64,000 nucleotides of DNA from Companilactobacillus pabuli. Lineage in GTDB: Bacteria; Bacillota; Bacilli; Lactobacillales; Lactobacillaceae. Positions 55,416 through 63,294 of the stretch are shown in pieces. Numbering within the stretch: the first letter of the stretch is position 1; each line of letters begins with the position of its first letter. Where the stretch lies: contig NZ_CP049366.1 in NCBI RefSeq assembly GCF_014058425.1, positions 1,860,001 to 1,924,000 on the forward strand, given 5' to 3'. The notes beneath the pieces were generated by a model, which saw only the letters and a program-made list of their open reading frames with translations, was not told the origin of the DNA and did no database searches. The position numbers and the translations under genes were made by a program.

Positions 55416-57431
55416 TTAGTCTAAGAATTGAATGTGAACAACTGCTAATTCTTTAACAGTGAAGTCGACGTGATAGATTCCCTTTTTATCCAAAGTGACA
55501 TCTAAAACTTCATTTTGCATTTGATTGTTTTCATCACGATATGTAATAGAAACTTGCTTGACACTGCGGTCTTTCAAGAAGAAATTAATTCCATCAACAT
55601 TATCGATTGACCAATTGCTGACAATCATTTGAGTCTGTGCCTCATCGATAACCATCTTGCAATTGTACATGTTGACTAAGTGTGGAACGCTTAACTGTTC
55701 TTCAAAGAAATGCTTTATATCACCCTCACGAATATCGGTATATTGCGCTTGCCAACCGTATTTTGGAGAGTCGGTCATTGGGAGGATATAAAATTTGTCA
55801 TCGCTGACAGTTACTGGACCTAAATTGTTCTCAAAGCGATCGTAAGCATGTGAATGTACTTTAACTTGAGATTGGTATTGGATTCTTACGTAATCGCCAG
55901 TGTGAGTTAACATAGTAATTCTTGGATCACTGATTCCTGAAATTGTTGTATCGTCAAATTGTTCAAAGGATTGTTGTCCTGAACGATTCTTAAGTACTTC
56001 AATACTTGTTGCATTGATCAAATTCAATAAATGACGATTGTTTAATATAACGACTGCATCCCCATCCAAAAGGACAAAGTTACGCGTTAATAACTGAGTA
56101 ATTTGTTCATCGCTCAAGGTATTCAAGAAGTTTCCTGTAACAGCGACACATTTATTTTTGATTTCCTGATCAATATAATTTAATGGTTTCGTTGCAATTC
56201 CCATTGTGGAAAGAAGTTCTAACCATTGTGTTTGTGATGCTACTAACCCTTCTAGAGTGCCTTCTTCGTCAATTTTTGTTTTTACAACGTCTTGGTTCAT
56301 CGGTACGATAACGCCGCCACGTTGTTCAATATCGACGCCATGACTGTATAAGAAATCTAAGAATTCTTTATCATCGTCTAATAAGGCGTCATAACGGTAA
56401 GTCGGATTGATCCCGTCCCCCATCATACTGAACATGTTAAGCAAAACGCCGTCAGCATGAACTAAACTCGTTGTATCTAATTGAAATTGAGTAAATTTAT
56501 TTGACTTAGCATAAGGTGAATACAAGAAACTTTCCATTTCTGGATAAATCTTATGTCTGTCGCCAACTTCCGTTCTCGTTGCAACTGTATATTTTTCAAA
56601 ATCTCTAGCATATTGCTGTGGACTTACTTCGTTGTAAGCGGGCAAATGTGGTCTGGAAACAGCTGGTGTATCTTCACCACTCATTAAGTCCAAGAGTTTT
56701 TGCCAGTCACGTCCCTCAAGAGCATGTACCTCTGGCCAAGAACTCATTAGTCCTAACGTTGTGGTTGGTGAAACAGCATGAACTTTTTGTTCAATCATGT
56801 GAGCTACATGAAAAATTTCTTTTCGAGCAACTTGTAAATAAGCATCACGGTAAATATTCTCGCCACCAGTGAACATTTTGTGGACGAATTCCTCACGAGA
56901 CAGGTCAGTTTGTAAGATGTCGTTGTACTGCTTCATATGATCATCGCAGAAACAACCTAATTTGAAGGGTGCGTTCTTGTAATGTCTGAAGTCATCTTCC
57001 AGCCATAGTTCATGTGGGTGAATACTTGCCCAGATAGCATAGATATCACTGATATAATCAGCCCAACCACTATATCCAGGACAAGCCATAGATAAACTAG
57101 TAACGCCTTGATAATTAACCATTGGCTTGATATCAAGCTCAGGTTTAATGGAAATTCCTCGATCAGAATGATTCATCGTAGTCCACGGATTCAAACTGAT
57201 TGTCACGCCTAATTCTTTAAGCGACTGACTTATTTCATCAACATTTTTAATTAATTCTTTGGCTTTATCTAAAGTAATATGAGTATCTGACAATTCTTCT
57301 TGATTTAGGAAAAAGGCAACATCTGAAATATGAGCTTTTTTGACAAAATCAATCAATCTCTGTTTTTTTTCAGCAGTATAAACATTCTTGTCAACAGCGA
57401 GTCTTAATGTATAGCGATAAGAATTATTCAT
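55416..57431 (-). CDS. Unassigned large cytoplasmic enzyme, TIM-barrel glycosidase-like
   Basis: 671 aa, no signal peptide. Start at the ATG at 57431, which overlaps the end of the IIA gene; the GAG-GAC codons of that gene supply a GAGGA ribosome site. Residues 1-390 look like a TIM barrel (YTLRLAVDKN, SLNPWTTMNHS, HELWLEDDFRHY, IYPEMESFLYSP); the Glu in WLED and the Glu in YPEMES are candidate catalytic acids. A Rossmann-like middle (410-520) and beta-rich C-terminus follow, an architecture reminiscent of GH42. It sits where gnb-type clusters carry a GH35 phospho-beta-galactosidase, but no GH35 motif is present. Confidence 0.65.
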   Translation of the reverse strand: MNNSYRYTLRLAVDKNVYTAEKKQRLIDFVKKAHISDVAFFLNQEELSDTHITLDKAKELIKNVDEISQSLKELGVTISLNPWTTMNHSDRGISIKPELDIKPMVNYQGVTSLSMACPGYSGWADYISDIYAIWASIHPHELWLEDDFRHYKNAPFKLGCFCDDHMKQYNDILQTDLSREEFVHKMFTGGENIYRDAYLQVARKEIFHVAHMIEQKVHAVSPTTTLGLMSSWPEVHALEGRDWQKLLDLMSGEDTPAVSRPHLPAYNEVSPQQYARDFEKYTVATRTEVGDRHKIYPEMESFLYSPYAKSNKFTQFQLDTTSLVHADGVLLNMFSMMGDGINPTYRYDALLDDDKEFLDFLYSHGVDIEQRGGVIVPMNQDVVKTKIDEEGTLEGLVASQTQWLELLSTMGIATKPLNYIDQEIKNKCVAVTGNFLNTLSDEQITQLLTRNFVLLDGDAVVILNNRHLLNLINATSIEVLKNRSGQQSFEQFDDTTISGISDPRITMLTHTGDYVRIQYQSQVKVHSHAYDRFENNLGPVTVSDDKFYILPMTDSPKYGWQAQYTDIREGDIKHFFEEQLSVPHLVNMYNCKMVIDEAQTQMIVSNWSIDNVDGINFFLKDRSVKQVSITYRDENNQMQNEVLDVTLDKKGIYHVDFTVKELAVVHIQFLD

Positions 57432-57846
57432 CCTCATCGTCCTCATCAGATTCGGCATTGATAAAGGCGTTAACATCGACGATTCCGTCTTTGCCTTCCT
57501 TCATAATGTCGCTAACTTTAATGTCTTGTCCGATAAACTTTTGATTAGCATAGTTAATGACCATTGGTAGATTCAAACCAGACATAACGTGCATTTCAGG
57601 ATAATCTTGAGTCAAGTTGACAGCGACGTTACCAGGAGTTCCTCCAAGTAGGTCAACAATCAAGAAGACTGGTTCCTTGCCATAATACTTTTTGATCTCA
57701 GTTTCTACCTTAGCTTTTAGAGTTTCAGGACCATCTGATTTTTGTAGTCCCAAAGCTACTGTTTCTGGTAGTTCGCCGATAATTAATTCTGCTGATTTTA
57801 AAGTTTCAATTGCCATGTTTCCATGACTCATCAAGATTAATGCCAT
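57424..57846 (-). CDS. PTS EIIA, mannose family (AgaF-type)
   Basis: 140 aa. Phosphohistidine in LMSHGNMA (His8) and VDLLGGTPGNVAVNL are diagnostic of the mannose-class IIA domain. C-terminus ends with an acidic run (ESDEDDEDE) whose codons form the ribosome site of the next gene. Accepts phosphate from HPr. Fourth gene of the operon gntR-IIB-IIC-IID-IIA. Confidence 0.93.
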   Translation of the reverse strand: MALILMSHGNMAIETLKSAELIIGELPETVALGLQKSDGPETLKAKVETEIKKYYGKEPVFLIVDLLGGTPGNVAVNLTQDYPEMHVMSGLNLPMVINYANQKFIGQDIKVSDIMKEGKDGIVDVNAFINAESDEDDEDE

Positions 57847-57859
57847 AATTTAAATCCTC

Positions 57860-58678
57860 CTAGATTTTACCAAGTACGCCGATTGCTGAAAGAATAATAG
57901 CTAAAACAATAACAATAAAGATAACCTTTGTAGAAGTCATACCTTTCTTACCTAATAACCAGTATACGAATCCTACAACTAAGGCTGGAACTAACTTAGG
58001 AATAATCATATCAATATTATTTTGAACATTTAATGAAACCTTACCCAAGTGAGCAACTAGTGGAACTTGAATATTGATCATACTTGCAATCAAAGCACCA
58101 ACAACAAAAACACCAAGTAATGTAGCAGCATCTGTTAGAGCATTTAATTGACCTTGCATTTCTGAAACAAGTTTTGTACCTGCTTTATATGCAAAATGAA
58201 GTTGTTTCCAACGGAACACACAGATTGCGATGTTAACTGCTAACCATAGGAATAAACCAATAGGATTACCTTGAGCAGCCATTGTAGCAGCAATAGCACC
58301 CATGATAGTTGGAACCAAAGCGGCAAAAAGTGAATCACCAATAGCAGCGAATGGTCCCATAAGACCTGTCTTAATACCGGCAACGGTGTCTAGTGAATCA
58401 ACACCTTCTTTACCTTCAACAGCTAAATCAATACCAGTAATAATTGTGTTAAAGAAATTACTTGTATTAAAGAATTGGTTATGAGTCTTCATAGCTTCTT
58501 TTAGTTCTGGAGTACCATCACCATAGATTTTTCTTAGTTGTGGCAAAATTGTATATAAATAACCTGAAGCTTGCATTCTTTCATAATTCCAACCCATTTG
58601 GAATCCAAACAAACTACGTCTGTTGATTTGGTTGAAATCTTTTTTTGTTAATTTATATTCTTCGTTATTCTTCTTCAT
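57860..58678 (-). CDS. PTS EIID, mannose family
   Basis: 272 aa from ATG 58678; GGGGAGG inside the IIC tail lies 9 nt before it, and a GTG one codon earlier is the alternative. Typical IID: RRSLFGFQMGWNYERMQASG, FFNTSNFFNTIITG, GPFAAIGDSLFAALVPTI, and four hydrophobic helices in the C-terminal half. Overlaps IIC by 14 nt. Forms the membrane channel with IIC. Confidence 0.93.
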   Translation of the reverse strand: MKKNNEEYKLTKKDFNQINRRSLFGFQMGWNYERMQASGYLYTILPQLRKIYGDGTPELKEAMKTHNQFFNTSNFFNTIITGIDLAVEGKEGVDSLDTVAGIKTGLMGPFAAIGDSLFAALVPTIMGAIAATMAAQGNPIGLFLWLAVNIAICVFRWKQLHFAYKAGTKLVSEMQGQLNALTDAATLLGVFVVGALIASMINIQVPLVAHLGKVSLNVQNNIDMIIPKLVPALVVGFVYWLLGKKGMTSTKVIFIVIVLAIILSAIGVLGKI

Positions 58679-59597
58679 CACCAGTTACCTCCCCGTTAGC
58701 ATCTTCGATTTCGTCTTCTTCATCTTCATCGTCAGTTGAAGAATTCTTAGTACCTGCAGCTGGAGCTGAATTTAATTTAGCCATTGATTTCTTATATTCA
58801 AGAATAGCAAGGGCACCACCGATTAAAGCAATAGCCAACATTGGTAAAGAATTGAATGTTGTTGTAAATGCCTTACTTGCAGCACCAAGACCTGTACCAA
58901 GTGTTTGAATACTTGTAAATACTGTAGATAGTAGAGCTGTAATTGTGAAGCCTAAGATCAAGTAAGCAATGTGCTTCTTAACTGGTAAGTAGTGAAGCAA
59001 AATAGCAAAACCAACGGCTGGTAATGTAGCACCGGCTGTTTGTAGACCTGTGTTCAACCATTGTAGATCACCATTTAGATATGTAACCATTGTCTTAACA
59101 ACACCTTGACCTAGAGCCAAAGCTAGAAATACAGGAATACCACGTGATAAGCACCATGGCAAAGCACCCATGATTGTGTGTCTTTCAATACCCTTGTAGT
59201 TGAAGTTTTCAATATCTTTATCAACTTTGTGTTGGAAATAAGTATTAGCAAATCTTGCTAGGATATCAAATGATGTTAACAATGCGGCAACTGGAACACC
59301 AATAGCAGCAATGGCTGTAGTAGCTTTCATACCAGTACCGATTGAAAAGGCTGTAGCCAAAACAGTACCTGAATTAGCATCGATCTTTGAAGCACCACCG
59401 AAAGTACCAACACCAAGAACTGTTAATTGAAGAGCCGCACCAATAATTAGTCCGGTTTTCATATCGCCCATAATTAAACCAGAAACCATTCCGGCCCAAA
59501 CGGGTTGACTCAATGATGAGTTCATTTGCAATTCATCATAGATGTTGTACATAGAATATGCCGTTAAAAGCAATATTTGAACAATTGAAAATTCCAT
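58665..59597 (-). CDS. PTS EIIC, mannose family, with acidic tail
   Basis: 310 aa from ATG 59597 with GGGGGA upstream. About seven to eight helices; GLIMGDMKTGLIIGAALQLT is the IIC sugar-site signature. The last ~35 residues are strongly acidic (SSTDDEDEEDEIEDANGEV), unusual for IIC, and cover the ribosome site of IID. Substrate by context: a beta-linked amino disaccharide or amino sugar. Confidence 0.92.
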   Translation of the reverse strand: MEFSIVQILLLTAYSMYNIYDELQMNSSLSQPVWAGMVSGLIMGDMKTGLIIGAALQLTVLGVGTFGGASKIDANSGTVLATAFSIGTGMKATTAIAAIGVPVAALLTSFDILARFANTYFQHKVDKDIENFNYKGIERHTIMGALPWCLSRGIPVFLALALGQGVVKTMVTYLNGDLQWLNTGLQTAGATLPAVGFAILLHYLPVKKHIAYLILGFTITALLSTVFTSIQTLGTGLGAASKAFTTTFNSLPMLAIALIGGALAILEYKKSMAKLNSAPAAGTKNSSTDDEDEEDEIEDANGEVTGDEEE

Positions 59598-59619
59598 TGT
59601 TTTTTCCCCCAATTAATGA

Positions 59620-60108
59620 CTATTTTTTGTAATCTTTTAAGATACCTGCGAAGTCTTTGGCATCGTCATTTGGAACCATTTGAGCAGTAATCTTAACCCC
59701 TGCATCTAAAATTTTATGGAATGCATCGTAATCTTCGTCTGTTACATTGATTGATTGTGTTAAGTGTTGTGTATTGTCCTTTTGAGACATGTTACCAACA
59801 TTGATAGTGTCGAACTTAACGCCTTCTTCAATCATTTGGACTAATGTTTCAGGTTTCTTAACAACAAGGAACACTCTTTGTGATTCATACTTGCCGGCTA
59901 AGATATTTGCTGAAGATTTCTTTGTTCCTAAAATACTGAGGTTAACTCCGGCTGGTTTAGCTAATTTAAGGGCAGTTTTTTGAATGTCGTTCTTTATAAT
60001 ATCGTTATCAACTACCATGATTCTTGAAGCTTGTAATTTAGTTGTCCATAAATTAGCAACTTGTCCGTGAATTAATCTTTCATCGATTCTTACTGCAATA
60101 ATACCCAT
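59620..60108 (-). CDS. PTS EIIB, mannose family (AgaV type)
   Basis: 162 aa. Phosphohistidine in DERLIHGQVANLW (His near 14) and the region VGNMSQKDNTQHLTQSI are typical of mannose-class IIB. Transfers phosphate from IIA to the sugar. Follows the GntR regulator by 33 bp in the same operon. Confidence 0.93.
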   Translation of the reverse strand: MGIIAVRIDERLIHGQVANLWTTKLQASRIMVVDNDIIKNDIQKTALKLAKPAGVNLSILGTKKSSANILAGKYESQRVFLVVKKPETLVQMIEEGVKFDTINVGNMSQKDNTQHLTQSINVTDEDYDAFHKILDAGVKITAQMVPNDDAKDFAGILKDYKK

Positions 60109-60141
60109 ATCTTTATACCTCCAAATATTAACTACTCTTCC

Positions 60142-60858
60142 TTAGGATTTGTTACTGATATCGTGTCTGATGTGATATGCAAATTGATCACTTCTTGCAA
60201 CACTCAAAGTAAACTCAATAATTTGATTGTGCGGATTATACGTTTGTCGTCTGAGATTCAAGCACGGTGTACCTTCTTTGATTTTCAAATATTTACTATC
60301 ATTTGCACTAGTAATGCCAGCTAGAAAATATTCATCAGCGTAGTACACTTGTTCATTAAATTCTTCTGCGAAAACTGAATACAATGAGCGATTGGATAAC
60401 ATCGATTCAGTCATTAAACTGAAGTGTTCAGCCGGTAAGTAAGTTCTTTCCAACATTACCGGAATCCCGTCGGCAAATCGAAGTCGCTTTAACTTAATGA
60501 TTTGACTGCCCACTTCAGTTTCCAAATTCTTAGCGAAGTATGCGTTGGCCTCCTTCCTCTCAAAACTAAGAATCTTGGTTTGTGGTTTTTTCCCCAGTGA
60601 AATCATTTGCTTATTGAAACTATAACTACTATTCAAATCACTATTCAGATCAACTCTATTAACAAAAGTGCCTTTACCATGAACTCGACGAATCATTCCA
60701 GTAACTTCTAATTCCATCAGAGCGGCTCTGACAGTTGTTCTAGATAATTCGTACTTTTCTGCTAATTCCCTTTCGGAAGGTAATTTGGCATTGGCTGGTA
60801 AAGTCTGAATGTAATTAGTCAGCAAGTTGATTAACTGTTCTTGAAGAGTAATTTTCAT
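60142..60858 (-). CDS. GntR/HutC family regulator (NagR/GnbR-like)
   Basis: 238 aa from ATG 60858 (AAAGGA about 11 nt upstream). N-terminal winged helix (LPSERELAEKYELSRTTVRAAL, in part) and a UTRA ligand-binding domain (about 90-230; IIKLKRLRFADGIPVMLERTYLP). NagR-like members bind GlcN6P or GlcNAc6P. First gene of the PTS operon; operator-like sites lie upstream and at both nagA genes, so it likely represses all of them. Confidence 0.9.
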   Translation of the reverse strand: MKITLQEQLINLLTNYIQTLPANAKLPSERELAEKYELSRTTVRAALMELEVTGMIRRVHGKGTFVNRVDLNSDLNSSYSFNKQMISLGKKPQTKILSFERKEANAYFAKNLETEVGSQIIKLKRLRFADGIPVMLERTYLPAEHFSLMTESMLSNRSLYSVFAEEFNEQVYYADEYFLAGITSANDSKYLKIKEGTPCLNLRRQTYNPHNQIIEFTLSVARSDQFAYHIRHDISNKS

Positions 60859-60926
60859 ACGAATCCAATCCTTTCTGGTATCAACCACAAGACCATTGTA
60901 TCCGGTTACATTTTATAAAACAATAA

Positions 60927-60940
60927 CTGGGATAGACCAG
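60927..60940. promoter_or_regulatory. Operator-like site upstream of the GntR-PTS operon
   Basis: CTGGGATAGACCAG: CTGG and CCAG arms around a GATAGA core that matches GGTATAGACC in 9 of 10 positions. About 70 bp before the regulator start. Confidence 0.65.
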
Positions 60941-61002
60941 TTTCAAGGTGGTTTATCTTGGAAAATCAGCGGTATCAATGGTTTTTGTGGTGAAAAAATA
61001 AA

Positions 61003-61062
61003 GTGGTACTTTTTTTGGTACCACTTACATAAGATACCACTGGTAAAACTGGTCTGACCAAT
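61003..61062. promoter_or_regulatory. Further inverted repeats upstream of the GntR-PTS operon
   Basis: GTGGTAC (61003) pairs with GTACCAC (61018) over a T-rich loop, and ACTGGTCTGACCAAT (61048-61062) is a second palindrome (TGGTC-T-GACCA). Together with 60927 they suggest cooperative regulator binding. The 345 bp gap to the RidA gene also holds that operon's terminator and otherwise shows no gene. Confidence 0.55.
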
Positions 61063-61132
61063 TTTTCATTTGTATATGCATTCTTTCATAATGTATTCAA
61101 TAACGACTGAATTAACTGTAATAACAGGAATA

Positions 61133-61166
61133 CAAAAAAATAACGTAGCGTTATGGCTACGTTATT
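61133..61166 (-). terminator. Terminator after the RidA gene
   Basis: Minus strand AATAACGTAGC and GCTACGTTATT with a 6-nt loop, then T7. Confidence 0.9.
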
Positions 61167-61203
61167 CTAGTGTGAATTTTATCTATTTTTTAAAAATTAT
61201 TCT

Positions 61204-61578
61204 TTATTTTATCTCTGCTACCATTTCAATCTCAATCAAAGCATCCATTGGTAACTTGGATATTTCAATGGCAGTTCTTGCAGGATAACTATCATTAAAG
61301 TAATTCTGATATATCTTATTGAAAGTTTGGAAGTTATTCATATTAGATAAGTAAACGGTTGCTTTCAAAACATGATCTAAATCACTATCGGCTGTTTCCA
61401 AAATACTAGCTAAGTTATCCATAACTTGTTTAGATTGATTAGAAATTCCTTCTACTACTTTGTTAGTCTTTGGATCTAAACCAATTTGCCCAGAAGTAAA
61501 TATGAGATTGTTAAATTGTGTTGCATGAATGTATGGTCCAATTGCATCTGGTGCTTGGTTTGAGATTATTCTTTGCAT
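61204..61578 (-). CDS. ridA: RidA family reactive intermediate deaminase
   Basis: 124 aa. Typical YjgF/YER057c/UK114 protein: FTSGQIGLDPKTNKVVEG, then VLKATVYLSNMNNF, and the Arg in SYPARTAIEISKLP that binds the carboxylate of enamine/imine substrates. Deaminates 2-aminoacrylate and similar imines released by PLP enzymes. Last gene of the operon with a C-S lyase, fitting that role. Confidence 0.93.
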   Translation of the reverse strand: MQRIISNQAPDAIGPYIHATQFNNLIFTSGQIGLDPKTNKVVEGISNQSKQVMDNLASILETADSDLDHVLKATVYLSNMNNFQTFNKIYQNYFNDSYPARTAIEISKLPMDALIEIEMVAEIK

Positions 61579-61596
61579 TTTTTTGCCTTTCTCAAC

Positions 61597-62070
61597 TTAA
61601 AATTCAGTTACTAGTTCTCCAGTATTCACATCTCTTGAAGAAATATCTGGATCAAATGATATATCGTTGTTATTTGGAACAACTAATATCACCATATCGT
61701 CCTTTCCTTTTTCCTTAATCATATTTCTATCCATTTTTACTAATTCATCTCCGGCAGACACTTTTTGTCCTTGTTGTACCAATACATCAAATGGTTCTCC
61801 GTTAAGTTCAACTGTGTCTATACCCAAATGTAATAGTATTTCTAATCCATTATTGGATGTTATTGAAATAGCATGTTTAGTTGGAAATATATTAGTTATT
61901 TCTCCAGCGATTGGAGATACCACTGTATCAGAATTTGGTTTAACCGCAAATCCATCTCCCATAACTTTAGTTGAGAACACTTCATCAGAAACATCTTCAA
62001 TTTTTATTAGTGTTCCATCGATTGGTGCCATCAGTTGATTTTGCTTTTTCTTTTTAAATATATTAAACAT
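61597..62070 (-). CDS. PTS EIIA, glucose family
   Basis: 157 aa, a single glucose-type IIA domain (Crr-like). Core IDGTLIKIEDVSDEVFSTK, phosphohistidine in LLHLGIDTVEL (with the first His in FPTKHAISI). It would supply phosphate to the IICB encoded upstream in the operon. Starts 12 bp after the PLP enzyme gene. Confidence 0.92.
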   Translation of the reverse strand: MFNIFKKKKQNQLMAPIDGTLIKIEDVSDEVFSTKVMGDGFAVKPNSDTVVSPIAGEITNIFPTKHAISITSNNGLEILLHLGIDTVELNGEPFDVLVQQGQKVSAGDELVKMDRNMIKEKGKDDMVILVVPNNNDISFDPDISSRDVNTGELVTEF

Positions 62071-62082
62071 TTTCTCAACACC

Positions 62083-63279
62083 TTATTTAGTTAGTTTCAT
62101 TCGAGCCCATTCTTTAGCCATGCGGTCCATAGACTCTTTAATAATTGCTTTGGAAGTTCCTAAATTAAATCTAAGAAAATCGTCTGCATTAGCAACATAA
62201 TCATCACCAATACCGATAACGACCCCTGCATTCAAAGCCATATTCTTTGCAATGGTGTGCATATCAAACCCAGATTCTGAAACATCGACCCATGGTAGGT
62301 AGGACGATTCCATTTTCATCATCTTCCATTCAGGAAAATCTCTTTTAAGTCTCGCTTCAAAAAGCTCTAAATTCTCTTTAATATATGACTCACACTGTAC
62401 GAGCCACTCACCACAATCGTTATATGCAGTAATCATAGCAATTTGTCCAGGTACATTAGGGGAAGTAACTGAATTCCGTTGATATTGTTTCCTCAAGGCT
62501 TCTCTTAAATTTTTATTAGGGATAATTGAATATGATAATTTAAGACCACCTAGATTAAATGCCTTATTTGGAGAAGTGAACATAACTAGATTTTGAAGGT
62601 ATTTTTCTGGTAGTTGTAATGCTGAAACAAATTTTCCTTCCATGATATGCTCTGAATGGACTTCATCACTAACCATCACTACATTATTATCAAGACATAA
62701 CTGAGCAATTTTAAGTAATTCATCATAACTCCAAATTCTTCCACTCGGATTATGCGGCGAACAAAACATCATGATTTTAGGTTTCTTAGTTTTCATTTTT
62801 TGCTCTAACTTTTCAAAGTCAAGGTAATAGTTATCATCCTTTATTATCAAAGGTACCGTAATAACTTTACGATCATTATGTTCAGCCGCATATGCGAACG
62901 GCCCATAAACTGGTGTATTCATAATTATAGAATCATCTGGTTGGGTAAGTGTCTGAACTAAACAATGCATATTAGGAACAGTCCCATACCCCAATGTAAT
63001 CCATTCCTTCTGAACCTTATTACCATGCTTCTTCTCTTGCCAATCAATAACACTTTGATACCATTTATCAGTTGAATATGTATATCCATAAGCACCATTC
63101 TCAGACATATTTTCTAAAGCATTTCTAATCTCAGGAGCGGCCTTGAAATCCATATCAGCAATCCACAATGGAATAAAATCTTCTGAAATACCTGGGAATT
63201 TACTGTTTACAATATTTTTATCCCATTTTCTAGCATTATCAATGGTTCTATCAGCAATAGTATCGAAATCATACTTCAA
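62083..63279 (-). CDS. PLP-dependent C-S lyase/aminotransferase (MalY/PatB family)
   Basis: 398 aa from a TTG at 63279 behind AAAGGA. Fold type I aminotransferase class I/II: FIPLWIADMDFKAAPEI, FCSPHNPSGRIW, VVMVSDEVHSEHI and PLP-Lys in FTSPNKAFNLGGLK. MalY/PatB proteins cleave cystathionine and other S-conjugates by beta-elimination, releasing an aminoacrylate that RidA can deaminate. It is preceded by the PTS IICB and followed by IIA. Confidence 0.92.
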   Translation of the reverse strand: MKYDFDTIADRTIDNARKWDKNIVNSKFPGISEDFIPLWIADMDFKAAPEIRNALENMSENGAYGYTYSTDKWYQSVIDWQEKKHGNKVQKEWITLGYGTVPNMHCLVQTLTQPDDSIIMNTPVYGPFAYAAEHNDRKVITVPLIIKDDNYYLDFEKLEQKMKTKKPKIMMFCSPHNPSGRIWSYDELLKIAQLCLDNNVVMVSDEVHSEHIMEGKFVSALQLPEKYLQNLVMFTSPNKAFNLGGLKLSYSIIPNKNLREALRKQYQRNSVTSPNVPGQIAMITAYNDCGEWLVQCESYIKENLELFEARLKRDFPEWKMMKMESSYLPWVDVSESGFDMHTIAKNMALNAGVVIGIGDDYVANADDFLRFNLGTSKAIIKESMDRMAKEWARMKLTK

Positions 63280-63294
63280 AATAAGTCATCCTTT

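Noticed and set aside
61667-62038. 123-codon ORF antisense to the glucose-type IIA
   Set aside because: Shadow of a well-supported gene, no ribosome site.
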